Assembly: GCA_937967875.1 (NCBI GenBank)
Contig: CALBTQ010000223.1
Span: 1 to 16,609 of the forward strand
Reading direction: 5' to 3'
DNA length: 16,609 nucleotides
Origin: an uncultured Pseudomonadota bacterium
GTDB lineage: Bacteria > Lernaellota > Lernaellaia > Lernaellales > Lernaellaceae
Below the pieces are notes generated by a model. That model was given only the letters and a program-made list of their open reading frames with translations, was not told the origin of the DNA and made no database searches. Made by a program: the position numbers and the translations under genes. Shown piece by piece: positions 6,563 to 11,923 of the stretch (position 1 is its first letter; the number at the start of each line of letters is the position of its first letter).

Positions 6563-8398
6563 TCATTTTTCGTTTTGTTCATGAAACGAAAAGGGCAGGG
6601 CCACGCCCTGGTCCATCGACGCTCCCGGCGGCTCGCCGATCGAGTAATTGCCCTTGCGCAACTCGATGAACCGCCCGGCCAGTTCCTGCAGATTCTGCGC
6701 GGTGAACGCGTGCCAGATCCACTCGGCTTGCTGGTCGGTCAGTTTGTCGAACGAGGCGTAGGCCGGATTGTCGTCCAGGTCGCGGCGCAGCAGGCCGATC
6801 ACCCCGCGCTCGCCCACCGGCAGCCACGACAACCGATAGCGGATGCGCGTGCGGCGGTCGGTCATCAGGTGCTTTTGCGCCGCTGCGCCGATGTTGTTGG
6901 ACACCCATTTTTCGATGCCGACCGGGCCGGCGGGCATCAGGCCGGGCCAGGCGTAGATCACCTCGGGCGCGCGTTCGAGCACATAGTCGATGTCGTATTT
7001 TTCGTGGCCGGTCAGCGCTTCGCCGGTGGGCACGTCGGTGTGCGCGATGTGCGTGTCGGTCAGCCCGACCAGGTCCAGCACGTAGCGGTGCGTGCAGTAG
7101 CCCATCGCGCCGATGGGCAGCGTGGCGACCATCGCATCGGGCGGCAGCGTTTCGTTCAGCAGCGCGCCGACCTTCTTCCAGTCGCGCGTGTTCTGCACGA
7201 TGTACGCGTGCACCGAGCCCTGTGGCGGGAAAAACGCGATGTAATAAACCGTCTGCACGAGCACGAAGACGAGCGTCGCTTTGAACAGCTTCATGACGTA
7301 AGGATCGGGCGCCTCGTCGGACGGCGCGGTGCGGCGGCGGTTGATCGTCACGCCCACGCCGTACCACCAGGCGACCAGCACCATGGGCGCGAAGGCCGGC
7401 AGCAAAAAGCGGTGGTAGGGGAAAAAGTCCGCGCCCACCAGCAGCACGTAAGCGGCCGACGTGGCGATCATCCCCGCCATCAGCTTCACCCAGCGCGGCG
7501 CAGGGCGCGTCTTGCGCGCGATGTAAAAGGCGATCGCGCCCAGCAGCGGCACGACCATGCCGAAGAACCAGCGGAACAGGTAACGCATGCCGGTTTTGGT
7601 CAGCGTCAGGCTGGTCTTGGTCACCTTCGCGTAAAAGGTGTTGGGCAGCGGATAGCCGAAGTACGACCAGCGCCACAGCCAGTAACCGCCGAACAGCCCC
7701 AGCACCAGCGCGCAAAAGACGATCGCCTTGCCCCAGGCGAATTTGCGCAGGCCCGCAATCCACGTGCTGATCGCCAGCGGCACGGCGACGAGAATGCCGT
7801 CGGGCCGCAACAGCCCGGCCGCGACGACCAGCAGCGCGCTCGCCCACGGCCACGAGCCCTTCTCGCGTTCGATCAGGTGCATCTTCGCCGCCGCCAGCCA
7901 GGCGAGGGCGACCAGCGGCATCTCCATCCCCGAGAAGGTCCAGGCCAGCGCGGTGTTGCCGATCAAAATGAAGCCGATGGCGAAGCGGCCGGTCATGCCC
8001 ACCGCGCCGCCGTCGCGCCGCCGGATGAACGTCCAGGCGATCAGCGTCAGACCGGCCCAGGCGAGGATGTTCAACAACACCGCCACCAGGTCCAGGCGGG
8101 ACGTCAGCCGGGCGAAGGGCGCCAGCAGCGCCATGTGCAAGAAGGCGGTGCAGCCCTCGACGCGTTCGCCGGCGTTGAAGACGATGCCCTCGCCGGCGGC
8201 GAGGTTGCGCGCGTAGGTGTAGGTGATCCACGCGTCGTCGACGATGCCGAAGGACGACAGCGCCAGACGACCGAGTTTGATTTTCCCCGTCTCCAGCGGC
8301 GGCAGACGGTCGTCGATGCGCCCGGTGAACATAAAAAACTGCCACAACGCGATGAGGATCAGCGCGAAGAGCAAAAAGAGTTTCAGGTTCCGGCGCAT
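6563..8398 (-). CDS. GT-C-type integral membrane glycosyltransferase (AftB/LphB-like)
   Basis: This polytopic protein (611 residues, roughly ten hydrophobic helices) probably moves a sugar from a polyprenyl-phosphate donor to a glycan on the outer face of the inner membrane. After the first helix (about 8-24) a loop carries V-D-D-A-W-I-T-Y-T-Y-A-R-N-L (53-66), whose Asp54-Asp55 pair is the expected GT-C catalytic site. G-E-R-V-E-G (78-82 region), S-G-M-E-M-P-L (156-162), R-P-D-G (198-201), F-Y-A-K (255-258) and G-A-D-F-F-P-Y-H-R-F-L-L-P (322-334) follow. The soluble C-terminal part holds N-T-R-D-W-K-K-V-G (403-411) and L-D-L-V-G-L-T-D (441-448). This pattern matches the mycobacterial AftB/Legionella LphB-like group as I recall it. 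I chose ATG 8398, with AAGGAG at 8404-8409, over an in-frame start at 8449, which lies inside the leader. Confidence 0.8.
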   Translation of the reverse strand: MRRNLKLFLLFALILIALWQFFMFTGRIDDRLPPLETGKIKLGRLALSSFGIVDDAWITYTYARNLAAGEGIVFNAGERVEGCTAFLHMALLAPFARLTSRLDLVAVLLNILAWAGLTLIAWTFIRRRDGGAVGMTGRFAIGFILIGNTALAWTFSGMEMPLVALAWLAAAKMHLIEREKGSWPWASALLVVAAGLLRPDGILVAVPLAISTWIAGLRKFAWGKAIVFCALVLGLFGGYWLWRWSYFGYPLPNTFYAKVTKTSLTLTKTGMRYLFRWFFGMVVPLLGAIAFYIARKTRPAPRWVKLMAGMIATSAAYVLLVGADFFPYHRFLLPAFAPMVLVAWWYGVGVTINRRRTAPSDEAPDPYVMKLFKATLVFVLVQTVYYIAFFPPQGSVHAYIVQNTRDWKKVGALLNETLPPDAMVATLPIGAMGYCTHRYVLDLVGLTDTHIAHTDVPTGEALTGHEKYDIDYVLERAPEVIYAWPGLMPAGPVGIEKWVSNNIGAAAQKHLMTDRRTRIRYRLSWLPVGERGVIGLLRRDLDDNPAYASFDKLTDQQAEWIWHAFTAQNLQELAGRFIELRKGNYSIGEPPGASMDQGVALPFSFHEQNEK

Positions 8399-8442
8399 CC
8401 AAGCTCCTTGGCGGAGTATCGTAAAAGCCGCGGACGGCTTTT
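8399..8442 (-). promoter_or_regulatory. Structured leader of the glycosyltransferase mRNA (attenuator-like hairpin and hairpin-buried RBS)
   Basis: In the minus-strand transcript an 8-bp stem with a 4-base loop (8435-8442 with 8423-8430, loop 8431-8434) ends in UUUU, which gives it the shape of an intrinsic terminator before the gene. Fifteen bases further on, CCAAG-GAG-CTTGG (8399-8411) folds into a 5-bp hairpin that contains the AAGGAG ribosome binding site and abuts the ATG. Both could limit expression. On the plus strand the first hairpin is also followed by TTTTT, but there is no plus-strand gene for it to terminate. Regulation is inferred from structure only. Confidence 0.4.
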
Positions 8443-8462
8443 TCGACAATTTAAAACGTCAA

Positions 8463-8491
8463 ATTATAGGCGCGCGCGCGCATGCTGTCCA
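8463..8491 (-). promoter_or_regulatory. Sigma-70-type promoter of the glycosyltransferase/hydrolase unit
   Basis: On the minus strand TGGACA (8486-8491) and a perfect TATAAT (8463-8468) are 17 bases apart. The spacer contains most of a 16-base alternating purine-pyrimidine tract, GCGCGCGCGCGCATGC (8470-8485). Transcription would start near 8456, about 58 bases before the ATG at 8398. The -35 box overlaps that of the divergent lipoprotein gene. Confidence 0.66.
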
Positions 8492-8514
8492 CGCGCAAAG
8501 CGCTGTGCTACAAT
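8485..8514 (+). promoter_or_regulatory. Extended -10 promoter of the lipoprotein array
   Basis: TGCTACAAT (8506-8514) is a good extended -10 box. CTGTCC (8485-8490), a poor -35 box, lies 18 bases upstream of TACAAT. The -10 ends 40 bases before the ATG at 8555. The same TACAAT box is seen before glpD and before the fourth lipoprotein gene. Confidence 0.55.
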
Positions 8515-8554
8515 CCGCCCGGGTTCCGCGCCTAACAAGGGAGAACGAGCGCCT

Positions 8555-8941
8555 ATGCATCGAATCGTATTGTCGTTGTTGACCGTGTTGTTGCTGCTGT
8601 CGGCCTGCGCGAGCAAGCAAAGCCCGCTGGCCACCAACGCGCGCGACCTCAAGTCGCTGGCCGGCGTGTGGGAAGAGGAGTGGCCCGGTCAGCAGGAAAA
8701 AGATCGTTACCGCATCGAGATCGTCAACGATCGCGTGCGCATCACGCCGCTGACCCGTCAGGAAAAGCAGCGCGTGCGCGACGTGTACTTCCAGCACAAG
8801 CGCCTGACCTTCATCCTCGATCTGGACGGCTCGCCGGTCTATTACGACCTGGTGCTGGCCGACGAGGGCGTGCTGGCCGGGCGCGTCAAAGGCGGTAAGG
8901 AAAATTACGACGAACCCGTGCACTGGTATCGCGTGGAGTAA
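8555..8941 (+). CDS. Lipoprotein with one W-G-W-E-W-P repeat domain (array gene 1)
   Basis: I do not recognise this family. The 128-residue protein starts with a lipoprotein signal (hydrophobic 4-15, lipobox L-S-A-C with Cys18), so it is predicted to be lipid-anchored in the envelope. After a short linker comes one domain (about 35-128) with G-V-W-E-E-E-W-P (37-44), D-R-Y-R-I (50-54), I-T-P-L-T (63-67), L-T-F-I-L-D-L-D (84-91), Y-Y-D-L (96-99), L-A-G-R-V (107-111) and a terminal H-W-Y-R (123-126). The first Trp of the motif is Leu here, unlike the seven other copies in genes 2-4. The alternating hydrophobic pattern suggests beta strands. AAGGGAG (8537-8543) supports the ATG. Gene 2 begins 10 bases after the stop. 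Confidence 0.88.
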   Translation: MHRIVLSLLTVLLLLSACASKQSPLATNARDLKSLAGVWEEEWPGQQEKDRYRIEIVNDRVRITPLTRQEKQRVRDVYFQHKRLTFILDLDGSPVYYDLVLADEGVLAGRVKGGKENYDEPVHWYRVE

Positions 8942-8951
8942 AGCGTCCGCC

Positions 8952-9725
8952 ATGTTCCACCGCATCGTTTGGTTGCTGACCTGCATCGCGTTTTGTGGGC
9001 TGAACGCTTGCGCGTCCGCGCCCGCGCTGCCGGTCGTCGAGGTTCCGGCCCAATTGCCTGCCCCGCCGCCGTCGCCGGAAGTGCTGCGCTGGGCCGGCGA
9101 TTGGGTCGAGCACTGGCCGGGCGCGCCGGGCGAGGATCGTTACCGCATCACGCTGACCGACATGGGGCGCACGCTCAACCTCGAGCCGCTCACGCGCACC
9201 GACCGGCAGGTCTTCGGCGATTTTCAGTGGGACGGGGCGACGCTGGGTTTCGTGCTCTACCTCGACAACCGCCCGCTGCATTACCGGCTGGAGATGAACG
9301 AATCCGGCGACCTGCTCCAGGGCATCGTGCAGATGCCCGACGGCGCGATGAAACGCTGCGAATGGCGCCGGCGCGGCGCGGCGAAGCCAGAACCCGTCGC
9401 CTGGGATCCGGCTCCGCCGCCGACCGAGGACACCGACGTCTGGCTCGGCGTGTGGGAGGAATCCTGGCCCAGCCGTCGCGAACATGACCGCTATCGAATC
9501 GCGACCGAAGACGACGCGCTGGTCGTCAGTCCGCAAACCGACCGGCGTTTCCAAACCGTCGCCGACTTGCAATTGCATGACGGCGTGCTCACCTTTCGTC
9601 TGCAGTACGGCGGCAACGAGGTCGTCTATCGCCTGACCGTTCGCGACGCCGACACGTTGCACGGCACGGCGCGAATGAAAAGCGGCAAAGAGGTCGAAAT
9701 TCTCTGGACCTTCATCGAGCCGTAG
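8952..9725 (+). CDS. Lipoprotein with two W-G-W-E-W-P repeat domains (array gene 2)
   Basis: This 257-residue paralogue of the preceding gene is of unknown function. The signal (about 4-19) ends in L-N-A-C with Cys20 as the probable lipidation site. A Pro/Ala-rich linker (24-45) leads to domain 1 (47-142: W-A-G-D-W-V-E-H-W-P at 47-56, D-R-Y-R-I at 62-66). A second Pro-rich linker (146-158) leads to domain 2 (164-257: W-L-G-V-W-E-E-S-W-P at 164-173, D-R-Y-R-I at 179-183). The protein ends immediately after domain 2. The start has only a distant GGAG (8935-8938) inside the end of gene 1, so translation is probably coupled to that gene across the 10-base gap. Confidence 0.87.
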   Translation: MFHRIVWLLTCIAFCGLNACASAPALPVVEVPAQLPAPPPSPEVLRWAGDWVEHWPGAPGEDRYRITLTDMGRTLNLEPLTRTDRQVFGDFQWDGATLGFVLYLDNRPLHYRLEMNESGDLLQGIVQMPDGAMKRCEWRRRGAAKPEPVAWDPAPPPTEDTDVWLGVWEESWPSRREHDRYRIATEDDALVVSPQTDRRFQTVADLQLHDGVLTFRLQYGGNEVVYRLTVRDADTLHGTARMKSGKEVEILWTFIEP

Positions 9726-9768
9726 TTGCCAGCGCCCGCCGCCGTCTGCTACCGTGGACCTTCATCGA
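9705..9768. repeat. 14-base direct repeat: 3' end of array gene 2 echoed 50 bases downstream
   Basis: TGGACCTTCATCGA occurs at 9705-9718, encoding the end of gene 2 (W-T-F-I-E-P-stop), and again at 9755-9768. There the frame reads W-T-F-I-E-L-P-stop (9755-9778), just before the gene 3 start. The flanks are unrelated. Confidence 0.7.
9726..9755 (+). promoter_or_regulatory. Possible weak promoter before array gene 3
   Basis: TTGCCA (9726-9731) and TACCGT (9750-9755) are 18 bases apart, with an extended TGC before the -10. The layout resembles the promoters of array genes 1 and 4, but the -10 box is poor. It may be a degenerate copy. Confidence 0.22.
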
Positions 9769-9784
9769 ATTGCCTTGAGGCGAC

Positions 9785-10552
9785 ATGAAAACGATTCCCT
9801 GGCTCTTGCTTCTGCCGATGGTTTGCCTGTTGGGCGCGGCGTGCAAAACCTTGACCGTCGTCGAGCAGCCCCTCGTGCCCGCCGCCGCCGATCCCTGGCT
9901 CGGCGAGTGGGTGGAATTCTGGCCGGCGGAAACCGACCCCGACATTTATTGTCTCGATCCGGACGACGGCGAACTGCGCGTCACGGCGCGTACGCACATG
10001 CAGGCGCAGCGCATCGAGCGCGTGCGCCGCGAGGGAAACGAGCTGTCGTTCGTCGCGTATGTGACCACCGCCGCCGGCGCGGTCAAGGAACTGCGCTACC
10101 GCCTGACTATCGAGGAAGACGGCGAGGTGGCCCACGGCACGGTGGAATTTCTCGACGGCAGCAAAAAGGAAGTGCAGTGGCACAAAAAGCGGCAGCGGCT
10201 CGACGGTGACGCGCTGTTGCAGCCGCAATACGACATGCGCACCGAGGATTGGGTCGGCGAATGGTCCGAGGAATGGCCGGGCAGCGCGACGCACGACCTG
10301 TATCGCATTGAGGAAAACGACGACGATCTGGACATGCGGCCGCTGTCCAACGCGGGCAAGCAAACGGTGGAAAACGTGACCTTCGGGGCCAACCGCCTGC
10401 GCTTCACCCTGCGTTTCGGCGAGATGACCTACGACTATCTGCTCGTGCCCGTCAGCGCCGGCGTGCTCAACGGCCGCGTGCAACTGCGCGGACCGGCCAC
10501 CGACGGACAGACGCTCGTCGAGTTCGTGCAATGGCGCAAGGTCGAGCCGTAA
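9785..10552 (+). CDS. Lipoprotein with two W-G-W-E-W-P repeat domains (array gene 3)
   Basis: This is a third paralogue, 255 residues, function unknown. The signal (hydrophobic 5-18) leads to L-G-A-A-C with Cys20; Gly at -3 makes this the least typical lipobox of the four. Domain 1 (38-136) starts W-L-G-E-W-V-E-F-W-P, has D-I-Y-C at 53-56 and a longer strand region than the others. Domain 2 (156-255) starts W-V-G-E-W-S-E-E-W-P, has D-L-Y-R-I (171-175) and R-P-L-S-N-A-G-K-Q-T (185-194), closest to the third domain of gene 4. The protein ends W-R-K-V-E-P. GAGG (9777-9780) is only 4 bases before the ATG. The gap from gene 2 is 59 bases. Confidence 0.87.
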   Translation: MKTIPWLLLLPMVCLLGAACKTLTVVEQPLVPAAADPWLGEWVEFWPAETDPDIYCLDPDDGELRVTARTHMQAQRIERVRREGNELSFVAYVTTAAGAVKELRYRLTIEEDGEVAHGTVEFLDGSKKEVQWHKKRQRLDGDALLQPQYDMRTEDWVGEWSEEWPGSATHDLYRIEENDDDLDMRPLSNAGKQTVENVTFGANRLRFTLRFGEMTYDYLLVPVSAGVLNGRVQLRGPATDGQTLVEFVQWRKVEP

Positions 10553-10568
10553 CGAACGCCGGGGCGAT

Positions 10569-10597
10569 TTGTCCGCGGATCGGCGAATGGTTACAAT
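10569..10597 (+). promoter_or_regulatory. Sigma-70-type promoter of array gene 4
   Basis: TTGTCC (10569-10574) and TACAAT (10592-10597) are exactly 17 bases apart. The -10 box ends 31 bases before the ATG at 10629. An in-frame TTG at 10569 would extend the protein, but that codon lies in the -35 box and is not a plausible start. Gene 4 can therefore be transcribed apart from genes 1-3. Confidence 0.66.
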
Positions 10598-10628
10598 AGC
10601 GGGAAAGAAAAACGGGAAGGTGGAGTTC

Positions 10629-11723
10629 ATGAAACGATTTGCCTTGATCGCGGTGGCGGTGCTCTTGGTTGCCGGTCTGGCCGGTTGTGCTTCAATGGGA
10701 AAGCCCGTTGCGCCCGCCGGTCTGACGATCGACGCCTGGGTCGGCCAATGGGTGGAATACTGGCCCGAGGGAGACGATCACGACATCTACTCGGTGATCG
10801 TCGCCGATGACGGCCGCACCCTGCAACTGACGCCGGTGACCAACGCCGGGCGGCAGGAAATCTCCCAGATCGAATGGGACGGCCGTACGCTGAAATTCAC
10901 CTTGCGCTACGACAATAAAATCTGGGCGTACAACCTGACCATGTCCGACGACGGCAAGATGCTCTACGGCATGGTGCGTCGCGAGGACGGCGACGTGCGC
11001 ACGCTCAAGTGGGTCAAGGAAGGCAACGAGCCCTGGCCGCCGCGCCATCAACTGTCGATCGACTACGAACTCAAACCCAAGGAGTGGGTCGGCGAGTGGC
11101 TCGAGCAGTGGCCCGACGCCTCCGACCAGGATCAATACCGTCTGGCGCTGCTGCCCGGCCGCGAGACGCCGGTGCTCATGGCCATCACCCGCCCGGAAAA
11201 ACAGGCGCTCAAATCCGTCACGTGGGACGGCCGCCGGCTGACCTTCATCCTCGATCTGGACTACAACCTCATCCATTACGAGTTGGTCGCGCAGAGCAAA
11301 GACCTGCTGATCGGCGTCGCCTCCAGCCCCGAGGGCAAGGTGAAGAACATCACCTGGCGGCGCGTCGAGGGCGTCAAACCGGTGAAGTTCGAGTTGGCGT
11401 CCTGGGCCGGCCGTTGGGAAGAAACCTGGCCGAATCGTTCGCCCAACGATCAGTACCAGTTGAAGCTGGTCGGCGAAAACGGCATCGACATTCTGCCGCT
11501 GTCCAACGCCGAAAAACAGACGATCGAGGCGGTGGAGTTCTCCGCCGAATCGTTGCGCTTCAAGCTGACTTTCAACGATAATCCGATTCTCTATACGCTG
11601 CTGCCCGAGGATGCCGACACCTTGCGCGGCACGGTCGAACTCAACACCGGCCGCATCCGCACCATCACCTGGAAACGCACCACCGACGGCAACGGCGGCA
11701 AACTCGCTTTGCTCACGCGATAG
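10629..11723 (+). CDS. Lipoprotein with three W-G-W-E-W-P repeat domains (array gene 4)
   Basis: This is the largest paralogue, 364 residues, function unknown. The signal peptide (M-K-R then hydrophobic 4-18) has a classic lipobox L-A-G-C with Cys20. Domain 1 (37-131) starts W-V-G-Q-W-V-E-Y-W-P with D-I-Y at 52-54. Domain 2 (153-247) starts W-V-G-E-W-L-E-Q-W-P with D-Q-Y-R-L (168-172). Domain 3 (259-351) starts W-A-G-R-W-E-E-T-W-P with D-Q-Y-Q-L (274-278). Each domain closes with W-x-[KR]. The three units sit on about 21- and 11-residue linkers, like beads on a string. AAGG (10617-10620) and GGAG (10622-10625) precede the ATG. Its own promoter sets it apart from genes 1-3. Confidence 0.88.
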   Translation: MKRFALIAVAVLLVAGLAGCASMGKPVAPAGLTIDAWVGQWVEYWPEGDDHDIYSVIVADDGRTLQLTPVTNAGRQEISQIEWDGRTLKFTLRYDNKIWAYNLTMSDDGKMLYGMVRREDGDVRTLKWVKEGNEPWPPRHQLSIDYELKPKEWVGEWLEQWPDASDQDQYRLALLPGRETPVLMAITRPEKQALKSVTWDGRRLTFILDLDYNLIHYELVAQSKDLLIGVASSPEGKVKNITWRRVEGVKPVKFELASWAGRWEETWPNRSPNDQYQLKLVGENGIDILPLSNAEKQTIEAVEFSAESLRFKLTFNDNPILYTLLPEDADTLRGTVELNTGRIRTITWKRTTDGNGGKLALLTR

Positions 11724-11812
11724 GGTAGATTCCTGCCCGTTTGTTTTCCAGCACAGATTTCGTCAGGCGGCGAAAACTGTGGCACACAAAAAGACGACCA
11801 TTCTTTGCGTGC

Positions 11813-11840
11813 CGCACTTTTGGCGATAGCCAAAGGTGTG
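11813..11840 (+). terminator. Hairpin after the lipoprotein array
   Basis: Bases 11813-11824 pair with 11829-11840 around a GATA loop: 12 pairs including two G-T, with a perfect TTTGGC/GCCAAA core. It lies 90 bases after the array gene 4 stop and before the ABC-F gene. No U-run follows on either strand, so a terminator role is only suggested by position. It could also be part of the ABC-F leader. Confidence 0.35.
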
Positions 11841-11884
11841 TGGAGCGGATAGGCCGAGAATGAACCGCCGTTAAAATTAATTCT

Positions 11885-11911
11885 CCGCGCCGTCTTTTCC
11901 GCGCGGCGCGG
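11885..11911 (+). other. GC-rich hairpin just upstream of the ABC-F gene
   Basis: CCGCGCC (11885-11891) pairs perfectly with GGCGCGG (11905-11911) across a 13-base loop, ending 12 bases before the ATG at 11924. It would crowd the region where a ribosome binding site is expected, and no clear site is visible there. No good promoter was found in 11724-11884. Confidence 0.4.
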
Positions 11912-11923
11912 ATCGTGTACAAC

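Larger units (their letters stand above)
8657..11681 (+). repeat. Eight copies of one ~95-residue domain across four genes
   Basis: Copies lie at 8657-8938, 9090-9377, 9441-9722, 9896-10192, 10250-10549, 10737-11021, 11085-11369 and 11403-11681. The shared pattern is W-x-G-x-W-x-E-x-W-P, then 4-5 residues, D-x-Y-x-[ILV], then P-[LVT]-[TS], Q, L-x-F-x-L, Y-x-L, L-x-G-x-[VA], G, and W-x-[KR] near the end. The DNA has mostly diverged, but 8804-8827 and 11238-11261 are identical over 24 bases (coding L-T-F-I-L-D-L-D in gene 1 and in domain 2 of gene 4). Confidence 0.85.

Noticed and set aside
8423..8442. Plus-strand intrinsic terminator
   Set aside because: On the plus strand the hairpin and T-run fit the shape, but no plus-strand gene lies upstream for thousands of bases, so a role in the minus-strand leader is more sensible.
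6362..8941. Long plus-strand open frame of 859 codons
   Set aside because: Most of it is a low-complexity shadow opposite the hydrolase and glycosyltransferase genes. Only its end, from ATG 8555, is real: the single-domain lipoprotein with its own ribosome binding site and signal peptide.
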